Positions 27,301 to 36,458 of a DNA stretch of 64,000 nt are shown piece after piece. Position 1 is the stretch's first letter. Every line of letters starts with the position of its first letter. The notes beneath the pieces were generated by a model, which was given only the letters and a program-made list of their open reading frames with translations, ran no database searches and was not told the DNA's origin. A program made the translations under genes and the position numbers. The DNA comes from Helicobacteraceae bacterium (GTDB lineage Bacteria; Campylobacterota; Campylobacteria; Campylobacterales; Sulfurimonadaceae): contig JALVUF010000061.1 in assembly GCA_027023805.1 (NCBI GenBank), forward strand, positions 1 to 64,000. The letters run 5' to 3'.

Positions 27301-27377
27301 TGGTGGGTTCTCGGAGACTCGAACTCCGGACCGCTCGGTTATGAGCCGAGAGCTCTAACCAACTGAGCTAAAAACCC
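27301..27377 (-). tRNA. tRNA-Met (anticodon CAT), elongator type
   Basis: A complete 77-nt cloverleaf with encoded CCA. The acceptor stem is GGGTTTT/AGAACCC. The D arm is GCTC/GAGC, the anticodon stem CTCGG/CCGAG encloses loop CTCATAA, and the T arm is CGGAG/CTCCG. The anticodon CAT could be initiator Met, elongator Met or lysidine-modified Ile. A paired 1-72 position and the lack of three consecutive G-C pairs at 29-31 argue against initiator. The U4-A69/U5-A68 acceptor pairs argue against Ile2. Confidence 0.93.
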
Positions 27378-27408
27378 TTCCGCATCAATGTTATAATTGA
27401 AGGTTGAA

Positions 27409-27414
27409 ATTATA
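27409..27414 (-). promoter_or_regulatory. Probable -10 box of the tRNA-Met gene
   Basis: TATAAT on the minus strand, 31 bases upstream of the mature tRNA 5' end, leaving room for a short 5' precursor removed by RNase P. Confidence 0.4.
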
Positions 27415-27441
27415 CTACAGTATTATTAAAAATTGATTAAA

Positions 27442-28554
27442 TTAAAAAAACTTGAAAAAACCACGCTGATGATACGAATCTCTAAACCTAAATGCTAACA
27501 GATTTTCAAATACCGCAAACAATACTATAAATGTCATATAACTACTGCCGCCATAACTAAACATGGGCAAAGGTACACCTACCACCGGAGCAAATCCCAT
27601 CGTCATTGCAATATTTATACTCATATATATAAAAAGCATAAATGCAATAGAAATAGCAACTACCTTTATAAAATAATCATTATAATGCAAGCTAACGCTA
27701 AAAAGGTGCAGCACAAACAAAATATAAATGCCTATAAGAAAAGATGCGCCTAAAAAGCCGACTCTCTCCACTACATAAGCAAAAATAAAATCACTTGTGG
27801 CAATAGGTAGAAATTTTAATTGAGCCTGAGTTGCCTGAATACTCGTTTTACCTCTCCAGCCTCCCGACCCGATGGCTATAATAGATTGCTCAACATGATA
27901 AGATGGCTTCTTGGCTATAAAGCTTACTAATCTTTGTTTTTGGTAATCTTTTAAAACTTTAGTATAAACAAGCGGTAATAATAACGAAGATATTATTATC
28001 AAAACTGTCCAGATTTTCCAATTTACACCTATAAAAAATAAAATCGAGAAACCTATTAAAAATAAAACTATAGCTGTTCCTAAATCAGGCTCAGCGGCTA
28101 TCAGCAAAAAAGGCAAGATGATGTAAAAAGCCAGTTTTACAAACTCTTTTAGCTTATAACCTCCCACAGGCGGAGGATTTTTATATATTAGGTACGCTAA
28201 CATAAAAACGAGTGCCGATGCCATAAATTCCGATGGCTGCAGGGTCAAGTGGATAAAAGGTATCTCTATCCAGCGTTTTGCTCCAAGCCTGCTATAGCCT
28301 ATTAGTTTAACAGACAACAAAAGAGTGATACTAAACCAGTAAAATATAGGTATAATCCAGCTCATGCGTCTGATTGGCAAAAGAAATATAGCTATAAAAA
28401 CACCGGCAGAAGCAACAACATACATTATCTGCTTGTGCGCTAGTGCCGGCACCAGTTCACCTACAAGCCAATTAGACATAATTACCAAAGGCAATATCAA
28501 TATCAATGAAATAAAATCAAATTGTGCTAAAATTCTTCTATCAATATTAAACAA
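27442..28554 (-). CDS. rodA: Rod-shape-determining peptidoglycan polymerase RodA
   Basis: SEDS-family glycosyltransferase of the elongasome. The 370-residue protein has about ten membrane helices and SEDS signatures: RWIEIPFIHLTLQPSEFMASALV, AAEPDLGTAIVLFLIG (with the catalytic Asp of the family) and VVGVPLPMFSYGGSSYMTFIV near the C-terminus. Start is TTG with GGAG nine bases upstream. The C-terminal GG...RFRD ending and length favour RodA over FtsW. It diverges from rluD, as in C. jejuni. Confidence 0.95.
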   Translation of the reverse strand: MFNIDRRILAQFDFISLILILPLVIMSNWLVGELVPALAHKQIMYVVASAGVFIAIFLLPIRRMSWIIPIFYWFSITLLLSVKLIGYSRLGAKRWIEIPFIHLTLQPSEFMASALVFMLAYLIYKNPPPVGGYKLKEFVKLAFYIILPFLLIAAEPDLGTAIVLFLIGFSILFFIGVNWKIWTVLIIISSLLLPLVYTKVLKDYQKQRLVSFIAKKPSYHVEQSIIAIGSGGWRGKTSIQATQAQLKFLPIATSDFIFAYVVERVGFLGASFLIGIYILFVLHLFSVSLHYNDYFIKVVAISIAFMLFIYMSINIAMTMGFAPVVGVPLPMFSYGGSSYMTFIVLFAVFENLLAFRFRDSYHQRGFFKFF

Positions 28555-28631
28555 ACAACCAATCTCCGAAATACTTTTTGAGATTGTAGCATAGATAAGT
28601 TACGCATCATAATAAGCGGAGGTATTAATAA

Positions 28632-29600
28632 TTGGATATTCTAACATACATGTCAAGTGATAATTCTAGGCTTGACAGTTTTTTAACAGACAAAATGACT
28701 AAATCAAGATCGCAAATCGCTCAATTGATTAAAATACATGGAGTAGAAGTAGATGGACATCTGGTAAAAAAGCCGGGCTTTGCCCTAAAAGCTAATCAAA
28801 TGATTAAAATTACACTCCCAAAGCTATCTCAAGCTACCCCGGTAAAAATAGATTTTGACGTTGAAATATTATTTGAAGATGACGATATATTGATTATAAA
28901 TAAGCCATCAGGTCTTGTTACGCACCCTGCCCCAAGCGTTGATGAACCGACATTAGTTGATTGGCTAAGATATCATAATATCCGGCTTTCAAACATAAGC
29001 GCACAAGAGCGCCATGGCATAGTGCATAGACTAGATAAAGGCACAAGCGGTGTTATGGTTGTAGCAAAAAATAATGAAGCTCATGAATTTTTATCGCTAC
29101 AGCTACAAGATAAAACCATGGGCAGATACTATCTTGCAGTAACTCTGCCGCCTTTAAAAAATGAGCTCACAACTGTTGAACTACCGCTTGCTAGAAGTAC
29201 GCACAACAGGCTGAAAATGGGTTCACGGCCTAACGGAAAATACGCTAAAACACAATTTAAAAAAACTCTTCTTAGCAACAATGAACAATACGACCTGCTT
29301 ACATGTAAACTCTTTACCGGCAGAACTCATCAGATAAGAGCTCACCTTGAAACACTAAACAGGCATATTTTAGGTGATCATCTTTATGGCGCAAAAATCA
29401 ATAAAAATGAGCCAAAACATATATTGTTGCACGCATATATGTTATACTTCGTACATCCAAAAACAAAACAAAAAAAGTATTTTACCGCACCGTTAGATAC
29501 TTTAATGAATACTTTTTTAGAAAAAAACTTTAATATGGAGCTTTTAAATGAAAAAATTAAGCGCAATACTATTGAGCTTGGGTTTACTGATACTCATTGA
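28632..29600 (+). CDS. rluD: 23S rRNA pseudouridine synthase, RluD/RluA family
   Basis: Converts specific uridines of 23S rRNA to pseudouridine. 322 residues: an S4 RNA-binding domain (RLDSFLTDKMTKSRSQIAQLIKIHGVEVDG) and the RluA catalytic domain with the Asp-containing motif GIVHRLDKGTSGVMVVAKN near residue 132, plus TGRTHQIRAHL. Start is TTG, with GGAGG nine bases upstream. It leads a co-directional run through rluD, a FlpA-like lipoprotein, trmB, ftsE, ftsX and an M23 protein. It overlaps the next gene by 53 bp in another frame. Confidence 0.93.
   Translation: MDILTYMSSDNSRLDSFLTDKMTKSRSQIAQLIKIHGVEVDGHLVKKPGFALKANQMIKITLPKLSQATPVKIDFDVEILFEDDDILIINKPSGLVTHPAPSVDEPTLVDWLRYHNIRLSNISAQERHGIVHRLDKGTSGVMVVAKNNEAHEFLSLQLQDKTMGRYYLAVTLPPLKNELTTVELPLARSTHNRLKMGSRPNGKYAKTQFKKTLLSNNEQYDLLTCKLFTGRTHQIRAHLETLNRHILGDHLYGAKINKNEPKHILLHAYMLYFVHPKTKQKKYFTAPLDTLMNTFLEKNFNMELLNEKIKRNTIELGFTDTH
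29299..29308. repeat. Palindrome TTACATGTAA, copy 6
   Basis: Inside rluD, read as Leu-Thr-Cys-Lys. Confidence 0.6.
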
Positions 29601-30882
29601 CGGATGTGGTCTGCTGCATCCAAAACCGGCTATCCCTACCTCGCTAGACTCTACACTGCCGGTTGTAAAAATTAATGGACACATTCAAGACATGCGTTCT
29701 ATCGCTTTTCAATGGAAACCGATTCATAATCCTAGAGTAACAGGTATCGGCATATACAGAAGCAATCCGAAATTACCGCACGCTCCGATACAATATCATG
29801 CCGTCATTGACAACCGTTTTGCAACACATTTTACCGATACCGGCTTACAGCCAAATACTCCATATAGGTACTTTTTTACTACTTTTTCCAAACATGCGCA
29901 ATCAATGGCATCTGCCACAATCACAGTTTTAACATCACCCGGACCTCAGTCAGTTACATGGATACATGGCATAAGCGGTATGCCAAAAAGTGCAAAAATT
30001 ATATGGAGACCGGATGTGCACCCTTTAACAAAAGGTTATATTATACAGCGATTAAACGCAGCTAGTAATATATGGGTTAATATCGCTAAATTAAAAGGCA
30101 GACTAAACAGCGAATATATTGATACTCCGCTAGCAAGCAATAAAACATACCAATACAGAGTTAAAGTCTATACCTATAACAACCTTGTCTCTTTGCCAAG
30201 TAAAATTGTCACAATCACTACAAAACCACTACCGCTCGGAGTACAAAACCTTCAAGCAAGTAAAACTCTTGCTTACAAAATTAAGCTGTCGTGGTCACCG
30301 GTACATATAAAAACGTTCGCATATTACAAAATCTATCGTTCAAAATACCCAGATAAAGATTTTACCTATTATGCAAAAGTTACACAAAACCATTTTACTG
30401 ACCGTATAAATCATGACGGCAAAACTTATTACTATAAAGTAACAGTAGTTGACAATGATGGACTTCAAAGCAATCCCGATATTCCGGCTATAGGCGGTAT
30501 GACACGAGCAAGACCTGCAAGACCAATAATTACCATGATTAGTGCTATAGGCCATCATATTCATGTTGCCTGGTTTGATAACGATCCTCAGGTTCATAGC
30601 TATATTCTTATAAAAAAAGAAAAAATAGATTGGCTAAAAAGCAAAACAAGCAAAATTGCAGGTATAACCACTCAGGCATACAATGATATGAAAGCATATG
30701 CCAATAAAACCTACAGCTACCAAGTCATTGCCGTAGGCTCAATGGGATTAGAGTCACAGCCTAGCAAATCTGTGTCCATATCATCACCAAATCTTCCCAT
30801 ATACCACAAACCGGCAACCTCCGTTACATCAAACGGAAGCAACATACGACCTACAAACAATCTCAATACAAACTCCTTATAA
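29548..30882 (+). CDS. Fibronectin type III-repeat lipoprotein, FlpA-like
   Basis: Secreted lipoprotein of 444 residues. The signal peptide MKKLSAILLSLGLLILIDGC ends in a lipobox with Cys20. About four fibronectin type III domains follow, recognisable by Trp/Tyr-Leu repeats such as NPRVTGIGIYRSNPK, NTPYRYFFTTFS, LSWSPVHIKTFAYYKIYRS and KTYYYKVTVVDNDG. In C. jejuni the protein at this position, FlpA, is a fibronectin-binding adhesin. Gene order strongly supports orthology, but an adhesin role in this organism is untested. Neighbours are rluD and trmB. Confidence 0.88.
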   Translation: MKKLSAILLSLGLLILIDGCGLLHPKPAIPTSLDSTLPVVKINGHIQDMRSIAFQWKPIHNPRVTGIGIYRSNPKLPHAPIQYHAVIDNRFATHFTDTGLQPNTPYRYFFTTFSKHAQSMASATITVLTSPGPQSVTWIHGISGMPKSAKIIWRPDVHPLTKGYIIQRLNAASNIWVNIAKLKGRLNSEYIDTPLASNKTYQYRVKVYTYNNLVSLPSKIVTITTKPLPLGVQNLQASKTLAYKIKLSWSPVHIKTFAYYKIYRSKYPDKDFTYYAKVTQNHFTDRINHDGKTYYYKVTVVDNDGLQSNPDIPAIGGMTRARPARPIITMISAIGHHIHVAWFDNDPQVHSYILIKKEKIDWLKSKTSKIAGITTQAYNDMKAYANKTYSYQVIAVGSMGLESQPSKSVSISSPNLPIYHKPATSVTSNGSNIRPTNNLNTNSL

Positions 30883-32063
30883 TGCCGCATCTACATGTAA
30901 AGCAATGTAAAGTTCCTCTGTTGCCTCATAAGGCAGACAGGTTTACATTTACTTTTGCCGCACAAAATATATCTAATACAAACGAGAAGCTCATAGCGGT
31001 ACGAACCAATACAGAAAACTTCTTTTTACTTTGCTACAATAAAGATGAAAAACATCTGCTCAAATCAGATAAATTAACTCGTCCTACTTCAACATACACT
31101 CTGCACTTAGCTATGATGAGATATGCCGATATTGCAGGTTTAGAGATAACCGCATCAAACATTCCTCAAAAAAAGGAAAATGAGCACTTAAAAGACAGTT
31201 CCGTTTTAAAAAATATTAGTTTTTTTACAGCACCGTTTACTACTGATAAAAAAATAGTAATAGAGATAGGTTTTGGTTCAGGAAGACACCTCTTGCATCG
31301 CGCAAAACAGTATCCAAATAAGCTTTTTATCGGTATTGAAATACACAAAGCATCTATACAGCAGGTCATAAAAGCAATCAATATCGAACATTTAAACAAT
31401 ATATATTTACTAGATTATGATGCCAGGCTGTTTTTAGAACTGCTCCCGTCAAACAGCATTGAGAAAATATATATCCATTTTCCCGTCCCATGGGATAAAA
31501 AACCTCAACGAAGAGTAATTTCACCAAGTTTTATCAATGAAGCATACAGAGTACTTGAGAAAAATGCCGCTCTTGAATTGCGTACGGATAGTCAAAACTA
31601 TTATGAGTATTCATACCAATGTTTTATAAATAGGCATAAGGTTCTCTTAAATATTAAAAAAAACAAGCACATAGATATTACAAGCAAATATGAAGCGCGC
31701 TGGCAAAAAATGCAAAAAGATATTTACGATATCGTTATGACAAAAGATGATATAAGCGGCCACAGTGAGATAGATGGAACGCTTGACTTTAAGATTCCAC
31801 CCATTTGCAAAACAGATCCGTCATCTTTTTTAAACAAACAAACTATCAAATTTGATGACGGATTTGTTCATATTGAACGCGTTTACAGGGTTGTTGACAC
31901 AAGCTCATATATGCTTCGGATATCTATGGGGAGTTTTAACAGACCTGAACATTTGTATGTTATAATTCATAGTAATGCCATAGAGTATTTTCCAAAACAA
32001 CCCGTCAAATCAGCCATAAATCTAAAAGCTCATAAAATATTAAACGGACTTATTTATGAATAA
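30882..32063 (+). CDS. trmB: tRNA (guanine-N7-)-methyltransferase
   Basis: Methylates G46 of tRNA using SAM. 393 residues, much longer than E. coli TrmB (239). An extra N-terminal region of about 120 residues precedes the methylase core, and further sequence follows it. Core motifs are EIGFGSGRHLLHRAKQYPN (SAM site, near residue 127), FIGIEIHKASIQQVIKAI and IHFPVPWDKKPQRRVISPSF. The long form is usual in Campylobacterota. Start and end overlap the flanking genes, indicating a tight operon. Confidence 0.92.
   Translation: MPHLHVKQCKVPLLPHKADRFTFTFAAQNISNTNEKLIAVRTNTENFFLLCYNKDEKHLLKSDKLTRPTSTYTLHLAMMRYADIAGLEITASNIPQKKENEHLKDSSVLKNISFFTAPFTTDKKIVIEIGFGSGRHLLHRAKQYPNKLFIGIEIHKASIQQVIKAINIEHLNNIYLLDYDARLFLELLPSNSIEKIYIHFPVPWDKKPQRRVISPSFINEAYRVLEKNAALELRTDSQNYYEYSYQCFINRHKVLLNIKKNKHIDITSKYEARWQKMQKDIYDIVMTKDDISGHSEIDGTLDFKIPPICKTDPSSFLNKQTIKFDDGFVHIERVYRVVDTSSYMLRISMGSFNRPEHLYVIIHSNAIEYFPKQPVKSAINLKAHKILNGLIYE
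30891..30900. repeat. Near-copy of the palindrome (CTACATGTAA)
   Basis: One-mismatch copy at the fourth codon of trmB, read as Leu-His-Val-Lys. Confidence 0.35.
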
Positions 32064-32727
32064 TATTATTACGGCAAACAATATTTCATTATCATACAAT
32101 CAAAATGAGACAATTATCAATAAAGCCAGCTTTACGATTGAAAACGGAAGTTTTACCTTTATAACAGGTGCTAGCGGTAGCGGTAAATCAACTTTACTGA
32201 AATCACTTTACGGTGCTTTAAAACTAGATAGCGGCACTTTACTAATAGGCGGTACGGAGTTAAATAAAATAAGTTCAAAAAAACTAAATTTTTTACGCCA
32301 AAATATCGGCATAGTCTTTCAAGATTATAAATTGATAAAAGAATGGGATGTTGAAAAAAATGTTATGTTACCGCTAATAATCGGCGGTTTTGATAAAGAT
32401 TTAAGCAAACAACAGGTGCATAAAGTCTTAAACCATGTCAAACTAAATCATCAATCAAACAAATACCCGTTAGAATTAAGCGGAGGGGAACAACAACGAG
32501 TTGCCATGGCAAGAGCGCTTGCTCATAATCCAATTATGATTTTAGCCGATGAGCCTACCGGCAACCTTGATGACTATTCTGCCGAACTTATATGGCATCT
32601 ACTTGAGGGTGCAAACCAACAACTAAAAACTACAATCGTTGTCGTAACACACCATATACCCAATACCCTAAAAGTAAGGTACAACCATCTGCATATTGAA
32701 TATGGAGAAATTTATGAAGTCAATTAA
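32056..32727 (+). CDS. ftsE: Cell division ATP-binding protein FtsE
   Basis: ATPase of the FtsEX complex, which links the division ring to septal peptidoglycan hydrolysis. 223 residues with Walker A (GASGSGKSTLLKSLYG), Q-loop VFQDYKLI, signature LSGGEQQRVAMARAL and Walker B ILADEPTGNLD. It overlaps trmB and ftsX. The downstream EnvC-like gene completes the expected functional set. Confidence 0.95.
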   Translation: MNNIITANNISLSYNQNETIINKASFTIENGSFTFITGASGSGKSTLLKSLYGALKLDSGTLLIGGTELNKISSKKLNFLRQNIGIVFQDYKLIKEWDVEKNVMLPLIIGGFDKDLSKQQVHKVLNHVKLNHQSNKYPLELSGGEQQRVAMARALAHNPIMILADEPTGNLDDYSAELIWHLLEGANQQLKTTIVVVTHHIPNTLKVRYNHLHIEYGEIYEVN

Positions 32728-33526
32728 AAATCATTTTTCTTTGATTGTGGCGCTGTTTGCCATTTTGTTCTCTATTGAGGTTCTTATCATAAACAATAGA
32801 GCCATAAACGCATATGAAGTAAAATTAGCATCTAATTACTCTATCATTGTTGTATCAAATACATTAATAACCAATAAGCAATTTAAAAGCTACAGCCCAT
32901 ACATTGCAACTTCCAAGGAACTATCGGCAGAAAAAATTATCAGCAAACTTCAAAAAAACATCAGTAAACAAAATATACAACTCTTAAAGCTTGCGATGCC
33001 AAAATTTTATCAACTAAAGCTAAATCATTATCCGACGCCATATCAGATAAAAACAATCACAAATGCCCTTTTTAGCAATCCAAATATTACAAAAGTGCAA
33101 GATTTTTCAAACACCTATAACACTACATTTAAACTGCTTCTTCTCTTAAAGACAATCACTCAAATTTTCACATTGACTATATTTATCATAACCATACTGC
33201 TTATTTCTAAAGAGATGCGCATATGGCAGCTAAAACACAAAGAAAGAATGAATATTATGGGACTCTTCGGTGCGCCCGTTTGGCTTAGGTCTGCCGTATT
33301 ATTTAGACTTGCTATAGTCGATGCTTTGATAGCTTCTGCTATAACTGCTATGTTGTTTTACATCATATCTCAAACCAGATTCATTAAAGCGCAATTATCA
33401 TCTATCGGTATAAATATTAATATATTCTTACCTGTCCAAGATGGCATAACGCTTGTAATAATCTCAACTTGCTTATCCATAATACTGGCAAGCATAATAA
33501 TTATCGGCTACAAAGAAGAAATTTAA
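32714..33526 (+). CDS. ftsX: Cell division protein FtsX
   Basis: Membrane partner of FtsE. 270 residues: a helix near residues 10-28, a periplasmic domain containing LSAEKIISKLQKNISKQNIQLLKLAMPKFY, then three C-terminal helices with the FtsX-family segment ERMNIMGLFGAPVWLRSAVLFRL. The ATG at 32714 follows a TGGAGA ribosome site; the reading frame extends six codons upstream without one. It overlaps ftsE by 14 bp, and its stop overlaps the start of the next gene. Confidence 0.93.
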   Translation: MKSIKNHFSLIVALFAILFSIEVLIINNRAINAYEVKLASNYSIIVVSNTLITNKQFKSYSPYIATSKELSAEKIISKLQKNISKQNIQLLKLAMPKFYQLKLNHYPTPYQIKTITNALFSNPNITKVQDFSNTYNTTFKLLLLLKTITQIFTLTIFIITILLISKEMRIWQLKHKERMNIMGLFGAPVWLRSAVLFRLAIVDALIASAITAMLFYIISQTRFIKAQLSSIGININIFLPVQDGITLVIISTCLSIILASIIIIGYKEEI

Positions 33527-34737
33527 TGAGAATTATTGTTACATTTTTGTTTATGCTCGTGCTGCTGCATGCCAATTTTATCAATATTGATAAAAACATC
33601 ATAAAAACATCTCATCAAATAAAAAAAACAAAAAGAAAATATAGATCAATATATTCAAAAATGAGGCAAAACGCAATAGATATCTATGCACAAACAAAGC
33701 TTATATCAAAACAGCGCCAACAACTCAAAAGATTATCATCTGCCTTGAACTTAAAAGATACTATTTATAAACAAAACAAAGCGCAACTCACCAAGCTGCA
33801 GTTATCTCAAAAAGCATTGCAACTTCATCATGAACAAATTGAAGAAAAACTAGTATTTTTTATTGCAAAAATTATGTCTCTTTACACAAGCATTAACACG
33901 AAAAATCAGCCTACTGCCAACTCCATGATAAGCCGTGCCGTCATAAAACAGATAATCATTATAACAGGCAGAGAAATTAAAAAACTAAATAAAGTTTTTT
34001 TAAAAAACACTATGCATATGAAGTTGATTCAAACTAAAATTACCGCTTTACAAAACGATATCAAAGAGATTGATTTGCAAAAAAATCTATTAATTAAAAT
34101 TAAACATCAAAACGAACTCTCTTTGCATCATCTAAAGCTAGATAAAACAAGGTACAAACTGGCTCTTGAGAGAATTTTAAAACAGCAGCATTTACTGCGA
34201 TCCACCCTATCACATCTAAAAATTATTAAAATAAATAAGATCAGGCAAAAACGACAACAAGCACGCGAAAAAGCGGCATTGAAAGTTTCTGTAAATACAA
34301 AACTACTAAATGTCAAAAAGGTTGACAGCAGCTATATGCGAGTAAAAACCATTAGATATACAGGTGCAAAAACTATTGCTCCGTTATCGCATTTTACAGT
34401 TATCAAGTACTATGGCCCCTATATAGATCCGATATACAAGATAAAAATATTTAACGAATCAGTCTCTTTAAAGTCTAAGCATAGAAATGCTAAAGTCAGG
34501 ACTATATTAAACGGTAAAATTATCTTCTCTAAAAAAACAGCACTTCTAAAAAGAGTTATTATTATGCAAAACGCGGGCGGTATTCATACAATTTATGCCA
34601 ATTTAACTAACTTAGCTCCTGGTATCAAAGTAGGTTCAAGATTAAGAAAAGGCTCCGTGCTGGGTCGTATAAACAGACAGCTTGTATTTGAGGTGACAAG
34701 AAAAAATTATCATATAAATCCGTTGGAACTTTTTTAA
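33526..34737 (+). CDS. EnvC-like M23 family protein with degenerate LytM domain
   Basis: Secreted protein of 403 residues. A signal peptide (MRIIVTFLFMLVLLHA) is followed by long coiled coil (about residues 20-265) and a C-terminal LytM fold. Zinc residues appear lost: the family's Y-x-H-L is YANLT and the L-H-F-E motif is LVFEV. It is therefore probably an activator of amidases, like EnvC, rather than an active endopeptidase. Position directly after ftsEX, with overlapping stop and start codons (TAATG), matches the EnvC-FtsEX partnership. An ATG at 33469 is in frame but lies inside ftsX. Confidence 0.88.
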   Translation: MRIIVTFLFMLVLLHANFINIDKNIIKTSHQIKKTKRKYRSIYSKMRQNAIDIYAQTKLISKQRQQLKRLSSALNLKDTIYKQNKAQLTKLQLSQKALQLHHEQIEEKLVFFIAKIMSLYTSINTKNQPTANSMISRAVIKQIIIITGREIKKLNKVFLKNTMHMKLIQTKITALQNDIKEIDLQKNLLIKIKHQNELSLHHLKLDKTRYKLALERILKQQHLLRSTLSHLKIIKINKIRQKRQQAREKAALKVSVNTKLLNVKKVDSSYMRVKTIRYTGAKTIAPLSHFTVIKYYGPYIDPIYKIKIFNESVSLKSKHRNAKVRTILNGKIIFSKKTALLKRVIIMQNAGGIHTIYANLTNLAPGIKVGSRLRKGSVLGRINRQLVFEVTRKNYHINPLELF

Positions 34738-34801
34738 AGTTTTTACAAAAACGGTCGATATTATATTGACTAACCTTGAAGTTATACTTTGGAGATTTAT
34801 T

Positions 34802-35194
34802 ATGAATCATATAGACGTAACGGCACAAAGACTTATATCGGCATCACGTCAGACACAGCTTAACAGTAACACGATGACCCCGTCAACGGCACACAAGCCG
34901 GTTAAAACAACAACATCTGCTACTATCACTATATCCAAAAAAAAGCCAAGCGAACAAAACGTCTCACTACAAACACAGCAGGAGATTCAACAGCAGATTA
35001 AAAAATTAAATGAATCTATCGGTCCGCTAAGCACTTTTATCAAATTTGGAGTTGATAAAAATGATGTTTTTTTTGTATCGGTGATTGATAAAAAAAATAA
35101 TGAAGTTATAAGCAGATTTCCTGCAGCTAAAGCTGAAAATATTATACAAAAACTAAAAGAACCTATCGGAATAATTTTTGATACTAAAGGCTAA
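34802..35194 (+). CDS. flaG: FlaG-family flagellar protein
   Basis: 130 residues. The FlaG domain covers the last 70 (QQIKKLNESIGPLSTFIKFGVDKNDVFFVSVIDKKNNEVISRFPAAKA), and the N-terminus is polar and disordered. FlaG affects filament length or cap-filament interplay in other bacteria. A GGAG site lies eight bases before the ATG. Unusually it is not beside fliD, fliS or flagellin; its neighbours are the cell-division operon and argG. Confidence 0.9.
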   Translation: MNHIDVTAQRLISASRQTQLNSNTMTPSTAHKPVKTTTSATITISKKKPSEQNVSLQTQQEIQQQIKKLNESIGPLSTFIKFGVDKNDVFFVSVIDKKNNEVISRFPAAKAENIIQKLKEPIGIIFDTKG

Positions 35195-35249
35195 CCGTAG
35201 CTTAATCTATTTTACAGTATAATGCAGTTAAAAAGTTGTAGGTTTGCTC

Positions 35250-36458
35250 ATGAAAAAAGATGTAAAGAAAGTTGTACTTGCGTATTCAGGCGGTCTGGAT
35301 ACAAGTGTAATTTTAAAATGGTTACAAGATGAATATCAATGCGAAGTGGTAACTTTTACCGCCGATATAGGTCAAGGTGAAGAGGTTGAGCCCGCTAGAG
35401 AAAAAGCATTGGCTTTAGGTATCAAACCGGAAAATATCTTTATTGATGATTTACGAGAGGAATTTGTACGGGATTATGTATATCCTATGTTTAGGGCAAA
35501 TACAATCTATGAAGGCGAATATCTTTTAGGAACTTCTATCGCCAGACCATTGATTGCCAAACGTCAAGCAGAAATAGCAAAACTAACAGGCGCTGACGCA
35601 GTCGCTCATGGTGCAACGGGCAAGGGAAATGATCAGATTAGATTTGAGATAGGCTACCTGGCAATTAACTCCGATTTGACAATCATAGCTCCATGGAGAG
35701 AGTGGGATCTTAATTCCCGCGAAAAACTATTGGCATACGCACACCGTCATGGCATTAAGATTGAGAAAAAAGGCACTAAATCCCCATATTCAATGGATGC
35801 CAACCTCTTGCATATCTCTTATGAAGGCGGCATATTAGAAGATCCAAACGCAGAGCCGCAAGAGAGTATGTGGCTATGGTCGGTCTCACCTGAAAAAGCA
35901 CCGGATAAAGCAGAATATATAACATTGGAATTTAAAAACGGAGATCCTTTTAAGCTAAATAACAAAGAACTCTCGCCCGCTACTATGCTTAAAGAGCTCA
36001 ATATTCTAGGCTCTAAGCATGGAATTGGACGAATTGACATAGTTGAAAACCGTTATGTAGGGATGAAAAGCAGAGGCTGCTATGAAACTCCCGGCGGAAC
36101 CATCATGCTAAAAGCACACAGAGCCATAGAGTCTATCACACTCGATAGAGAAGAAGTACATTTAAAAGATGAGCTTATGCCAAAATATGCAACTTTGATT
36201 TATAATGGATTTTGGTTCTCACCGGAGCGTGAGATGCTGCAAAGCGCAATAGATAAATCTCAGCAAAATGTAAATGGAACAGTTACATTAAAACTCTACA
36301 AGGGTAATGTGATCGTTACAGGCAGAGAATCATCAAGCTCTTTATTTAATGCAGAATACTGTACATTTGAAGAAGATGAAGTATATAATCAAAAAGATGC
36401 GGAAGGTTTTATAAAACTTAATGCACTTCGGTTTATTATCAAAGGCAAAAGAAAATGA
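35250..36458 (+). CDS. argG: Argininosuccinate synthase
   Basis: Joins citrulline and aspartate with ATP cleavage in arginine synthesis. 402 residues, normal length. ATP-binding PP-loop is [18 protein letters not shown] near the N-terminus; further signatures are [32 protein letters not shown] and [12 protein letters not shown] use the ATG at 35250; a TTG two codons earlier is in frame but less likely. It overlaps the next gene by 4 bp (ATGA). Confidence 0.97.
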   Translation: MKKDVKKVVLAYSGGLDTSVILKWLQDEYQCEVVTFTADIGQGEEVEPAREKALALGIKPENIFIDDLREEFVRDYVYPMFRANTIYEGEYLLGTSIARPLIAKRQAEIAKLTGADAVAHGATGKGNDQIRFEIGYLAINSDLTIIAPWREWDLNSREKLLAYAHRHGIKIEKKGTKSPYSMDANLLHISYEGGILEDPNAEPQESMWLWSVSPEKAPDKAEYITLEFKNGDPFKLNNKELSPATMLKELNILGSKHGIGRIDIVENRYVGMKSRGCYETPGGTIMLKAHRAIESITLDREEVHLKDELMPKYATLIYNGFWFSPEREMLQSAIDKSQQNVNGTVTLKLYKGNVIVTGRESSSSLFNAEYCTFEEDEVYNQKDAEGFIKLNALRFIIKGKRK

